Shown here piece by piece: positions 10,759-18,950 of a stretch of 64,000 bases of DNA (its first letter is position 1; each line of letters opens with the position of its first letter). Source of the DNA: Taklimakanibacter albus (GTDB taxonomy: Bacteria; Pseudomonadota; Alphaproteobacteria; Rhizobiales; Aestuariivirgaceae); assembly GCF_016595235.1 (NCBI RefSeq), contig NZ_JAENHL010000006.1, positions 558,001 through 622,000 of the forward strand, read 5' to 3'. The position numbers were made by a program, and so were the translations under genes. Under the pieces are notes generated by a model. It saw only the letters and a list, made by a program, of their open reading frames with translations. It did no database searches and was not told the DNA's origin.

Positions 10759-11506
10759 GATCAACAACCTTCATGTGAAACTCGCGGATGAAGACCGCGC
10801 CATCCTCAACGGCCTCACGCTGAATGTGAAGCGCGGCGAAGTCCACGCCATCATGGGACCGAACGGATCCGGCAAGTCGACGCTTTCTTATGTGCTGGCG
10901 GGCCGCGAGGGTTATGAGGTGACGGACGGCTCGGTCACCTTCAAGGGCGAGGACCTGCTCGAACTGGCGCCCGACCAGCGCGCCGCCAAGGGTCTGTTCC
11001 TGGCCTTCCAGTATCCGATCGAGATTCCGGGCGTCGCCACCATGCAGTTCCTGAAAGTGGCGCTCAACTCGCAGCGCAAGGCGCGCGGCGAGAAGGAGCT
11101 GACCACGCCCGAATTCATGAAGCTGGTGAAGGACCGCGCTCAAAAGCTCGACATCTCGCAGGACATGCTGAAGCGTCCCGTCAATGTCGGTTTCTCGGGC
11201 GGCGAGAAGAAGCGCGCCGAGATCCTGCAGATGGCGGTGCTCGAGCCGTCGCTGTGCATTCTCGACGAAACTGATTCCGGCCTCGACATCGACGCCTTGC
11301 GCGTCGTCGCCGACGGCGTGAATGCGCTGCGCTCGCCCGACCGCGCCATGGTCGTCATCACCCATTATCAGCGCCTGCTCGACTATATCGTGCCGGATCA
11401 CGTGCATGTCCTCTCGCAGGGCCGCATCGTCAAATCCGGCGGCAAGGAGCTGGCGCTCGAGCTCGAAGCCAAGGGCTATGCCGAGTTCACCAAGGAAGCC
11501 GCATGA
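10751..11506 (+). CDS. sufC: Fe-S cluster assembly ATPase SufC
   Basis: Cytoplasmic ABC-type ATPase that drives the SufBCD scaffold. At 251 residues it has normal length. Walker A is GPNGSGKSTL, the signature is FSGGEKKRAEI and Walker B is LCILDETDSGLDID, with the characteristic SufC Asp-Glu-Thr-Asp context. Its start overlaps the upstream small membrane protein gene by 8 bp and its stop overlaps sufD by 4 bp. Confidence 0.98.
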   Translation: MLEINNLHVKLADEDRAILNGLTLNVKRGEVHAIMGPNGSGKSTLSYVLAGREGYEVTDGSVTFKGEDLLELAPDQRAAKGLFLAFQYPIEIPGVATMQFLKVALNSQRKARGEKELTTPEFMKLVKDRAQKLDISQDMLKRPVNVGFSGGEKKRAEILQMAVLEPSLCILDETDSGLDIDALRVVADGVNALRSPDRAMVVITHYQRLLDYIVPDHVHVLSQGRIVKSGGKELALELEAKGYAEFTKEAA

Positions 11507-12702
11507 ACATCGCCGTGAACAAGACGCTGGCGGAACTCGCCTATGACGGCATGCTTCTGCCGCATCCGCGTCTCGAAGACTGGAAGTGGACCAATCTGCG
11601 GGTCCTCATCGACCGGCCTTACCCGCCCCGCCTCAAGGTCGCGGCGGCGCCGAAGGAAATCGAGCGGCTGTTGAAGCGCGATCCTCTGGCGAAGCTGGCG
11701 CAGGCCCGCATCGTGTTCGTCAATGGCGAATTCGCGGAAGACTATTCGAACCTGCCGACGGATGGCGATGTGCGCGTGCGGCATCACCTTGCTCCGATCA
11801 CGGCCGAGGCCGAGCCGGTTCTCGACATGAACGCCGCCTTTGCCACGGGCGGCGTCGAAATAGAGATCGCCTCCAACATCGATGCGCCGGTCGCTATCGT
11901 GCATGTCGCAACCGACGGCGAGGCCCGCACCATTGCCACGCGGCACCGGGTGAAGGTGGCCGATGGCGCCTCCGCGACATTGTTCGAGACGCATCTGGGC
12001 GAGGGGGCCTATCTCGCCAATAGCGTCGTCGACATCACGGTCGGGGCAAACGCCAAGCTCGACCGGGTGAAGCTCGAGATCGAATCGAGCTCGGCCATCC
12101 ATCTCGCCCATGCGGTGATCACACTCGGCGCCAACGTGCTCCTGCGCGACTTCACCTTGACCTCGGGCGCCCGCGTCAACCGGCAGAACGGTACACTCGC
12201 CTTCAAGGGCGAGAATGCCGACGGCAAGATCGCCGGTTCCTATCTGCTGTCCGGCCGGCAGCATGCCGATACCCGCCTCGTCATCGATCATCAGGTGCCG
12301 AAATGCACGAGCCGTGAATTGTTCAAATGCGTGATGGACGAGAATGCGCGCGGCGTCTTCCAGGGCAAGGCGATCGTCCGGCCCGGCGCCCAGAAGACCG
12401 ACGGCAAGCAGTCCTCGCATGCGCTGCTGCTCTCGGAGACGGCCGAATTCGACGCTAAGCCCGAGCTCGAGATCTATGCCGATGACGTCGCCTGCGGCCA
12501 TGGCGCTACCAGCGGCGATATCGACCATAACCATCTATTCTATCTGCAGTCGCGCGGCATCCCAGAGGCCGAGGCCAAGTCGATGCTGATCGGCGCTTTC
12601 GTCGGCGAGGCCTTCGATACGATCAGCCATGACGGCGTGCGCGACGTGCTGACCCGCTTCGCCGGAAAGTGGCTGGTCAATCACAAGGAAGAAGCAAGGT
12701 GA
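11503..12702 (+). CDS. sufD: Fe-S cluster assembly protein SufD
   Basis: SufB paralogue that pairs with SufB and SufC in the scaffold complex. It has 399 residues: an N-terminal helical part (EDWKWTNLR) and a C-terminal beta-helix ending with the conserved ACGHGATSGDIDHNHLFYLQSRGI block, which holds the Cys and His important in SufD. ATGA overlap with sufC upstream and a GTGA overlap with the next gene. Confidence 0.96.
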   Translation: MNIAVNKTLAELAYDGMLLPHPRLEDWKWTNLRVLIDRPYPPRLKVAAAPKEIERLLKRDPLAKLAQARIVFVNGEFAEDYSNLPTDGDVRVRHHLAPITAEAEPVLDMNAAFATGGVEIEIASNIDAPVAIVHVATDGEARTIATRHRVKVADGASATLFETHLGEGAYLANSVVDITVGANAKLDRVKLEIESSSAIHLAHAVITLGANVLLRDFTLTSGARVNRQNGTLAFKGENADGKIAGSYLLSGRQHADTRLVIDHQVPKCTSRELFKCVMDENARGVFQGKAIVRPGAQKTDGKQSSHALLLSETAEFDAKPELEIYADDVACGHGATSGDIDHNHLFYLQSRGIPEAEAKSMLIGAFVGEAFDTISHDGVRDVLTRFAGKWLVNHKEEAR

Positions 12703-13352
12703 CCGCGGCGCCAGATCTCGCCGTCCCGGCGTCGCGCGGCGCTCTTTATTACGTGATCGGTGCGTTCACTGCGCCGCATTCGCGTGTAAGGGAGCTGATG
12801 GCGGAGCTGCGGCTCAAGAGTCTGGCCTGGCAGATCGTTCTGTTCTGCGCGGCGATCAGCGCCGCGTCCGGGATTGCGAGCAACTACTTCGATCACAAAT
12901 ATCGCGGTGGTGTCTCCTATATCTTGCCGCCCGACTATCCGGTCGCCGACACGCTGATATGGGGCGCGATCGAATTTCTCATCTTCATCGCAGGCTTCCC
13001 CGTCGCCAGGTTCCTGTGGTCATATTTGTTCGGTTATCGCGACGAAGAAAGGGGAGTGTGGGCGGCCTCGGCCATGGCCATGTGTCCCTTGATCATCCTC
13101 GATCCGTTGCTCGAGATCATTTCATTCTTTACGGGCTCCGATGAGGAGACGTCTTTGTATTTGCTGGTGTTCGTCGCCTATGCCTTCGTCAGTGCCGCGA
13201 TCACCGCGCTCTACTATGCCGCCGCTCTCGCGATCTCCTACCTGCGGGCCGCGGCTCTCGCTTTCGCCAGCATGCTGATCTATCTCCTTGCGGCGATCGT
13301 CCTGACGACCGTCATCATCCTGTTGCCCTCATTCTTGTTTCCTCCGGTCTGA
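12699..13352 (+). CDS. Yip1-like polytopic membrane protein in the suf operon
   Basis: Membrane protein of 217 residues with about five hydrophobic segments. A GTG start at 12699 is preferred: it overlaps the sufD stop as GTGA and has an AAGGAAG ribosome site, whereas an ATG 30 bp upstream lies deep in sufD. The arrangement (short polar N terminus with a FTAPHSRVRELM stretch, then clustered spans) resembles bacterial Yip1-domain proteins, but this is a weak match. It is followed after 2 bp by sufS, so it is part of the operon. Function unknown. Confidence 0.65.
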   Translation: MTAAPDLAVPASRGALYYVIGAFTAPHSRVRELMAELRLKSLAWQIVLFCAAISAASGIASNYFDHKYRGGVSYILPPDYPVADTLIWGAIEFLIFIAGFPVARFLWSYLFGYRDEERGVWAASAMAMCPLIILDPLLEIISFFTGSDEETSLYLLVFVAYAFVSAAITALYYAAALAISYLRAAALAFASMLIYLLAAIVLTTVIILLPSFLFPPV

Positions 13353-13354
13353 CC

Positions 13355-14590
13355 ATGAACGCACCTCTTCGCACTTACGATGTCAACCGCATCCGTCAGG
13401 ATTTCCCTATCCTGTCGCGTGAGGTCTATGGCAAACCGCTGGTCTATCTCGACAATGCGGCCTCGGCCCAGAAGCCGAAAGTGGTGCTCGACCGCGTGAT
13501 GCAGGCGATGGGGGAAGACTACGCCAATGTCCATCGCGGTCTGCATTATCTCTCCAATACCTCGACGCAGGCCTTCGAGGATGCGCGGGAAAGTGTCCGC
13601 CGTTTCCTCAATGCGCCCTCCAAGGACCAGTTGATATTCACCCGCAACGCCACCGAGGCGATCAACCTCGTGGCGCAGTCCTTCGGCGGCATGGTGATCG
13701 GAGAGGGCGATGAGATCGTGCTGTCGATCCTCGAGCATCATTCCAATATCGTGCCCTGGCATTTCCATCGCGAAAGGCAGGGCGCCGTCCTCAAATGGGC
13801 GCCGGTCGACGATGACGGCAATTTCCTGATCGAGGAATTCGAGAAGCTGCTGTCGGCGCGCACCAAGATGGTGGCCATCACCCATATGTCGAATGCGCTC
13901 GGCACCATCGTGCCGATCAAGGAGGTCATCCGCATCGCCCATGCCAAGGGCATTCCGGTGCTGGTCGACGGCAGCCAGGCTGCCGTGCATCTTCCGGTCG
14001 ACGTCCAGGATCTCGACGCCGATTTCTATGTCTTCACCGGGCACAAGACCTATGGGCCCTCAGGCATAGGCGTGCTCTACGGCAAGATGGAGCATCTGCG
14101 CCGCATGCCGCCCTATCAGGGCGGCGGCGAGATGATCGGCGAAGTGTCGCTCGACCGCATCACCTATGCCGAGCCGCCGCACCGTTTCGAGGCGGGGACA
14201 CCTGCCATTGTCGAGGCGATCGGGCTCGGCACGGCGCTCGATTATATGAAGGGCATCGGCCTCGAGGCGATTGCCGCTCATGAGGCGGATCTGCGCGATT
14301 ACGCGACGGCGCGGCTTTCGGAGATCAACTCGCTGAAGATATTCGGGCGCGCCCGCGACAAGGGGGCGATCGTCTCCTTCAACATGGAAGGGGCGCATGC
14401 CCATGACATCTCGACGGTAATCGACCGCGCCGGCGTCGCTGTCCGCGCCGGCACCCATTGCACCCAGCCGCTGCTCGCCCGCTTCGGCGTCACCGCCACC
14501 TGCCGGGCCTCCTTCGCCCTGTACAATACCAGGGCGGAAGTTGATAAACTGGCGGAAGCACTTATCTCAGCACAGAGGATATTTCTGTGA
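13355..14590 (+). CDS. sufS: Cysteine desulfurase SufS (class II)
   Basis: PLP-dependent cysteine desulfurase/selenocysteine lyase of 411 residues supplying sulfur to SufBCD. The N terminus has IRQDFPILSREVYGKPLVYLDNAASAQKP-type features (DNAASAQKP), the PLP lysine is in FTGHKTYGPSG and the active Cys in GTHCTQPLL, the SufS signature. No sufE or sufU is in the operon, so the sulfur acceptor that activates SufS must be encoded elsewhere. The stop overlaps sufT. Confidence 0.97.
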   Translation: MNAPLRTYDVNRIRQDFPILSREVYGKPLVYLDNAASAQKPKVVLDRVMQAMGEDYANVHRGLHYLSNTSTQAFEDARESVRRFLNAPSKDQLIFTRNATEAINLVAQSFGGMVIGEGDEIVLSILEHHSNIVPWHFHRERQGAVLKWAPVDDDGNFLIEEFEKLLSARTKMVAITHMSNALGTIVPIKEVIRIAHAKGIPVLVDGSQAAVHLPVDVQDLDADFYVFTGHKTYGPSGIGVLYGKMEHLRRMPPYQGGGEMIGEVSLDRITYAEPPHRFEAGTPAIVEAIGLGTALDYMKGIGLEAIAAHEADLRDYATARLSEINSLKIFGRARDKGAIVSFNMEGAHAHDISTVIDRAGVAVRAGTHCTQPLLARFGVTATCRASFALYNTRAEVDKLAEALISAQRIFL

Positions 14591-14982
14591 CCGAAGCTCC
14601 TGACCATATCGCCGCCCCCGAGGCGCCGCCCGCCGCGCCGGCCCCCACCTCGGCCCCGGCCATTCCATCGGACGAGATCGCGCGTCTGACGGACGACATC
14701 ACGGCCGCCCTCAAGACGGTCTATGACCCTGAAATCCCTGTCGATATTTACGAGCTGGGGCTCGTCTACAAGGTCGATATCGAGGATGACCGGCAGGTCA
14801 AAATCGATATGACCCTGACGGCGCCCGGCTGCCCGGTGGCCGGCGACATGCCAGGCTGGGTTGAGAATGCCGTCAGTGCGGTTCCCGGTATCTCAGGGGT
14901 CAAAGTTAACCTGGTGTTCGATCCGCCATGGGATCATTCCCGCATGTCGGATGAAGCGCGCGTCGCGCTCAATATGTGGTAG
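14587..14982 (+). CDS. sufT: SufT-like Fe-S maturation protein (DUF59/MIP18)
   Basis: DUF59/MIP18-family protein of 131 residues, needed for maturation of Fe-S proteins in several bacteria. The first 35 residues are an Ala/Pro-rich linker; the domain follows with DPEIPVDIYELGLVY and LTAPGCPVAGDMP, containing the conserved Asp-Pro-Glu and Cys. It starts with GTG overlapping the sufS stop (GTGA). Being located between sufS and sufA matches many alphaproteobacterial suf operons. Confidence 0.93.
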   Translation: MTEAPDHIAAPEAPPAAPAPTSAPAIPSDEIARLTDDITAALKTVYDPEIPVDIYELGLVYKVDIEDDRQVKIDMTLTAPGCPVAGDMPGWVENAVSAVPGISGVKVNLVFDPPWDHSRMSDEARVALNMW

Positions 14983-14991
14983 GCTCAACTC

Positions 14992-15366
14992 ATGGCTACA
15001 TCCCGTCCCCGTCCCAAAGTGATGACGCTCACCGATGCCGCGGCTGAGCGCGTCAAGGCGATCATGGCGCGCGCCACGAAGCCCGTTATCGCTTTGCGTC
15101 TCGGCGTCAAGAATGGCGGCTGCGCCGGCATGGAATACACGCTGGAATGGGCCGAGTATAAGAAACCGCTCGACGAGGTCGTCGAGGACAATGGCGTGAC
15201 GATCTTCATCGATCCCAAGGCCGTGCTGTTCCTGCTCGGCACCCAGATGGACTATCAGGAGTCCATGCTCAAATCGGGCTTCATCTTCAACAACCCGAAT
15301 CAGACCTCGGCCTGCGGCTGCGGTGAATCGGTGATGCTGAAGCCGGCCGAGGCGGTTCCCGCTTAA
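14992..15366 (+). CDS. sufA: A-type Fe-S carrier SufA/IscA
   Basis: HesB/IscA-family carrier of 124 residues that passes clusters to target apoproteins. The three conserved cysteines are present: one in NGGCAGMEY and two in SACGCGES near the C terminus. About 15 extra N-terminal residues rich in Arg/Pro precede the domain. It follows sufT by 9 bp and is probably the last true suf gene of the operon. Confidence 0.95.
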   Translation: MATSRPRPKVMTLTDAAAERVKAIMARATKPVIALRLGVKNGGCAGMEYTLEWAEYKKPLDEVVEDNGVTIFIDPKAVLFLLGTQMDYQESMLKSGFIFNNPNQTSACGCGESVMLKPAEAVPA

Positions 15367-15373
15367 TACAGGC

Positions 15374-15745
15374 ATGGCGACGAGCGCCGAGTTTCTCGAC
15401 TTCATCAAGGAACAGCTCCAGGATTTTGGCACCGTGTCGGTGCGCCGCATGTTCGGCGGCGCCGGCATCTTCCGCGATGGGCTCATGTTCGCGCTCATTG
15501 CCGATGAGATCCTCTATCTGAAAGCCGATGCGGTCTCGCAGAGGGAGTTCGAAGCCCTTGGCCTGTCGCCCTTCACCTATGGCGCCAAAGGCGGCAAGCG
15601 CACCGTGATGGCCTATTGGCGCGCGCCGGAAGCCTGTCTCGATGATCGCGATGAGATGACCGCCTGGTCGCGGAAGGCCTTCGGTGCGGCCTTGCGCGCC
15701 CAGAAGCCGGCTAAGACGGCCAAGCGGGGCAAGGGCAGGGGCTAG
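15374..15745 (+). CDS. TfoX N-terminal domain protein
   Basis: Small soluble protein of 123 residues with a TfoX_N domain (about 5-100): VSVRRMFGGAGIFRDGLMFALI and the downstream YLKAD and YWRAPEACLDD blocks are typical. Only the N-terminal half of competence regulator TfoX/Sxy is present, as in many rhizobial proteins whose role is unknown. The C terminus is a Lys/Arg tail. It starts 7 bp after sufA and probably rides on the suf transcript. Confidence 0.88.
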   Translation: MATSAEFLDFIKEQLQDFGTVSVRRMFGGAGIFRDGLMFALIADEILYLKADAVSQREFEALGLSPFTYGAKGGKRTVMAYWRAPEACLDDRDEMTAWSRKAFGAALRAQKPAKTAKRGKGRG

Positions 15746-15789
15746 CCCGGCTTTACGCTGTCTTCACGGGTTGGACGGTAGGAAGGGCC

Positions 15790-17085
15790 ATGTCGCTCGC
15801 CCATCTGATCAGGCGCCTGTTCAGCGCCGTCGGCGCACGCGCCGCCGCGGCCGCTTTCGGCCTGCTCAGCCAGCTGGCCTTGGCGCGGGTCTTCTCGCCG
15901 GCCGATGTCGGCATCTTTCTATTGACGATGAGCGTGATGGCTTTCGCCAGCCTGTTGATGACCGGCGGATATCCGGCGCTCGGCTTCACCTATCTCGCCC
16001 GCTACCAGTCGCTTGCCCGCAAGTCGCTGGTCGCCGCCTTTCACGCCGCCGCCTTGCGCACGACGCTGGCGCTGAGCGTGGTGATGGCGTTCCTCTCCGT
16101 CATCGCCTATTTGATCCCGGCCTTGGAACACATGCGTCCGGCCATTCTCTACGGCGCGCTCGCCGCGCCCGGCCTGGCGCTCATCCGTCTCAACAATGCG
16201 GCGGCCAACTCGCTGCGCCGCTTCGATCTCTCCTTCATTCCCGATTTCATGCTGCGGAGCGGCTTCCTCCTCGCCGCCATCATCGCCATCATCACTTTCG
16301 CGCATCCGCCGCAGATGGTCTGGGTCCTGTGGGCGATCGTGATTTCGACCTATGTGGCGGCGGCGATCCAGGCGTTGCTGCTCGGGCGCTCCGGCGTGGT
16401 GGCGAAAGTGTTCTCGGCTCAGCGGCGGAGCCTCGCGCCCTTCTACCGCATCCGCGCCGCCGCTCTTCTGGTGGGCGCTTTCGTGTCCTTCACCTTCGCC
16501 GAAATCGTGACGCTGGTCGCAGGGCTCTTGCTGCCGACCCATGATGTCGCGGTCGTCGGCATCGCGGTGCGGCTTGCCGCGATCGCGGGCTTCGTCGTCC
16601 AGACCATGCAGCTGATCGCCATTCCCGATCTCACCGACACGATGGCGAGGGGCACGCGCGAGGCCGCCGACCGGCTGATGCGGCGGACCAATCTCGTGAA
16701 TTTTGCCTTGATGGTGGCGGCGGTCCTGGTGACGCTGGTGCTGGGCGACTGGGTGTTGTCGCTCTTCGGACCCGATTACCTCGCCGGCAAATGGGCGCTC
16801 GTCCTGTTCCTGCTGTGCCAGACGATCCGCTCCGCCGGCACGATGAACAATCATCTCCTGTCGCTCGGCGGCTATCAGACGCGCACCGCGATCGTGTGCG
16901 CCGTAGCGCTCGCCGTGCTGCTCGGCGCCGCGGCTTGCCTGACACCCTATCTGGGCCTCATGGGCATCGGCTGGGCGGCGCTCATCGCCGAATGTGTCTG
17001 GGCGATCGGTCTTGCCATGGCGGCCCAGTCTCTGACGGGCCGCCGCGGCGATCTCCTGGCGGGATTTGCTTTCCGGCGCGGCTAG
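15790..17085 (+). CDS. Polysaccharide flippase-like membrane protein (MATE/Wzx superfamily)
   Basis: Inner-membrane protein of 431 residues with roughly twelve hydrophobic spans, arranged like O-antigen/lipid-linked oligosaccharide flippases. It starts ALARVFSPADVGIFLL-like, the usual first-helix region of the family. Its substrate is unknown; the ATP-grasp/FemAB pair and glycosyltransferases elsewhere in the window make a surface glycan plausible. The stop codon shares the CTAG tetranucleotide with the stop of the convergent helicase gene. Confidence 0.85.
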   Translation: MSLAHLIRRLFSAVGARAAAAAFGLLSQLALARVFSPADVGIFLLTMSVMAFASLLMTGGYPALGFTYLARYQSLARKSLVAAFHAAALRTTLALSVVMAFLSVIAYLIPALEHMRPAILYGALAAPGLALIRLNNAAANSLRRFDLSFIPDFMLRSGFLLAAIIAIITFAHPPQMVWVLWAIVISTYVAAAIQALLLGRSGVVAKVFSAQRRSLAPFYRIRAAALLVGAFVSFTFAEIVTLVAGLLLPTHDVAVVGIAVRLAAIAGFVVQTMQLIAIPDLTDTMARGTREAADRLMRRTNLVNFALMVAAVLVTLVLGDWVLSLFGPDYLAGKWALVLFLLCQTIRSAGTMNNHLLSLGGYQTRTAIVCAVALAVLLGAAACLTPYLGLMGIGWAALIAECVWAIGLAMAAQSLTGRRGDLLAGFAFRRG

Positions 17086-18584
17086 TTCGACGCGCTGCGC
17101 ACCGGACGCACCAGGAAGGCGGGCATGTTGCCGGCATGGAAGCTGTCCGAATCCGGCACATCGCCCGAGGGCGAATGGCGGCGGTCGCGAGATTCCTTGC
17201 GGCGCGGCGGCTGCGGGTCGTGACGGGGCTTCGCCTCGCGCGGCCGGTCTTCACGCGGCTTCTCCTCGCGGGGTTTTTCCTCGCGGCGCTTGGCCTCGCG
17301 CGGCTTCTCTTCGCGTGGTTTCTCCTCGCGCGGAGTTTCCTCGTGCGGCTTGACGGCTTCGGCCTGCGGGCGCTCGCTGCGCGATTTACCGCCGCGGCGC
17401 CGGCGCGATTTGTCTTCGCGCGGGGCTTCCGCACCGTCTTCACGGACGTCCTCGACGGGCGCCGCGCTGCCATCCACGGGGATGGTCTTGCGGATCAGCT
17501 GTTCGATGGCCTTCACATATTTCGCTTCGGCATTGGTCGCGAGCATGAAGGCATGGCCTTCACGTCCCGCCCGGCCGGTGCGCCCGACGCGATGGACATA
17601 GTCCTCGGCGTGGATGGGCACGTCGAAGTTGAACACATGGCTCACTTCCGGAATGTCGAGGCCGCGCGCCGCGACATCGGAGGCGATGAGGAAGGTGATT
17701 TCGCCGGCACGGAAGGAGGCGAGCGTGCGCAGGCGCGCGCTCTGATCCATATCGCCATGCAGAGCCGCGGCATTGAAGCCATGACGCTTGAGCGACACTT
17801 CGAGAAGGGCGACCGTTGTCTTGCGGTTGGCGAAGACGATGGCGTTCTTCACACTGGTCTGCGATCTGAGCAACTGGCGCAACGCTTCACGCTTCGCCTT
17901 GGCATCGCTCGGCGCCTTCACCAGCTTCTGCTCGATGGTCGCGGCGGTGCTGGAGGGCGGCGAGACTTCGACGCGCACCGGCGTATGCAGGAACTGATTG
18001 GTGATGCGCTGGATTTCCGGCGGCATCGTCGCCGAGAAGAACAGCGTCTGGCGCGTGAAGGGCAGGAGCTTGCAGATTCGCTCGATGTCCGGGATGAAGC
18101 CCATGTCGAGCATGCGGTCGGCTTCGTCGATGACCAGCATCTCGACGCCGGTCAACAGCAGCTTGCCGCGCTCGAAGTGATCGAGGAGGCGGCCCGGTGT
18201 GGCGATCACGACGTCGGCGCCGCGATCGATCTTGGCGGCCTGATCGTCGAAGGAGACGCCGCCGATGAGCAGCGCCACGGTGAGGCGATGCGCCTGACCG
18301 ATGCGTTCGAAGGCTTCCTGCACCTGAGCGGCGAGCTCGCGCGTCGGCTCGAGGATGAGCGTGCGTGGAATGCGCGCACGGGCGCGACCTGTTTCAAGAA
18401 GCGACAACATCGGCAGCACGAAGGCCGCCGTTTTGCCGGAGCCCGTCTGGGCGAGGCCCATCACGTCCTTGCGGGCGAGGGCGGGCGGAATGGCGCCGGC
18501 CTGGATGGGGGTAGGCGTGGTAAAGCCCGCTTTCTCGACGGCTTCGAGAACCTTAGGGCTTAGTCCCAATTCTGAAAATTGCAT
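17082..18584 (-). CDS. rhlE: DEAD-box RNA helicase RhlE-like
   Basis: ATP-dependent RNA helicase of 500 residues. Motifs in order: Q-motif region PTPIQAGAIP, Walker A AQTGSGKTAAF, PTRELA, TPGR, DEAD, SAT and HRVGRTGR. The RecA core ends near residue 375; the rest is a highly charged tail with repeated PREEKPRE units, presumably an RNA-binding extension. The start is placed at the ATG beginning MQFSELGLSPK because upstream residues do not resemble the family. The 5' leader contains a strong minus-strand terminator-like hairpin (18777-18802), so the gene may be controlled by premature termination. Confidence 0.95.
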   Translation of the reverse strand: MQFSELGLSPKVLEAVEKAGFTTPTPIQAGAIPPALARKDVMGLAQTGSGKTAAFVLPMLSLLETGRARARIPRTLILEPTRELAAQVQEAFERIGQAHRLTVALLIGGVSFDDQAAKIDRGADVVIATPGRLLDHFERGKLLLTGVEMLVIDEADRMLDMGFIPDIERICKLLPFTRQTLFFSATMPPEIQRITNQFLHTPVRVEVSPPSSTAATIEQKLVKAPSDAKAKREALRQLLRSQTSVKNAIVFANRKTTVALLEVSLKRHGFNAAALHGDMDQSARLRTLASFRAGEITFLIASDVAARGLDIPEVSHVFNFDVPIHAEDYVHRVGRTGRAGREGHAFMLATNAEAKYVKAIEQLIRKTIPVDGSAAPVEDVREDGAEAPREDKSRRRRGGKSRSERPQAEAVKPHEETPREEKPREEKPREAKRREEKPREEKPREDRPREAKPRHDPQPPRRKESRDRRHSPSGDVPDSDSFHAGNMPAFLVRPVRSASN

Positions 18585-18769
18585 GGAAAGTAAAAAAACC
18601 GATCTGGCGAGTGAGTGATGAAAGAGTCGAAGGGTGCGTCCGGCCGGGCTCGCCACACATCGGATGCACGAAATGTGCCCGGAAAATAGGAGGAATCTCG
18701 CAAAAGTCAAATGCGACGCTGCTGCGGCATTTTAGTTCGTCGGTTAGGAGGGGGCTGGCGCGTCTCAGA

Positions 18770-18802
18770 TACAAAAATGGGCAGTCTTGCGAAGCTGCCC
18801 AT
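18770..18802 (-). terminator. Intrinsic terminator on the minus strand upstream of rhlE
   Basis: On the minus strand an 8-bp stem ATGGGCAG/CTGCCCAT, extended by an inner 3-bp stem closing on a CGC loop, is followed directly by TTTTTGT. On the plus strand no T-run follows. It lies about 190 bp before the rhlE start codon with no plausible minus-strand protein gene ending there. Confidence 0.65.
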
Positions 18803-18908
18803 GAGGTTGGTACGCCAGGGAGGTTACAGACACCAGTTTAGCATTACCGATAGGTCCAGTATGCCTGATTCTTACGGTTTGGGCACCCATAAACTGTATC
18901 GTTCCACC
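18770..18908 (-). ncRNA. Candidate small RNA or attenuated leader of rhlE
   Basis: A roughly 139-nt minus-strand transcript is suggested by a promoter-like pair, TTGTTC (18938-18943) and TAGTAA (18915-18920) with a 17-bp spacer, and by the strong terminator ending near 18770. The predicted RNA has a 5' hairpin (GTTTATGGG pairing with CCCAAAC) and a mostly single-stranded stretch with CCTCC just before the terminator, a motif found in loops of several alphaproteobacterial small RNAs. I do not recognise it as 6S, SRP or tmRNA. It could equally be a regulated leader of the downstream rhlE gene. Confidence 0.35.
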
Positions 18909-18950
18909 CCTGTCTTACTAAGGTCGAATTCTTGATTGAACAAAGTTCCC

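Noticed and set aside
16791-18563. A 590-codon plus-strand frame across the flippase end and rhlE
   Set aside because: Overlaps two certain genes and ends inside rhlE; only a shadow.
18711-18935. A 74-codon plus-strand frame in the gap upstream of the 18951 gene
   Set aside because: No ribosome site and it contains the strong hairpin and terminator-like sequence. A minus-strand RNA is the better explanation.
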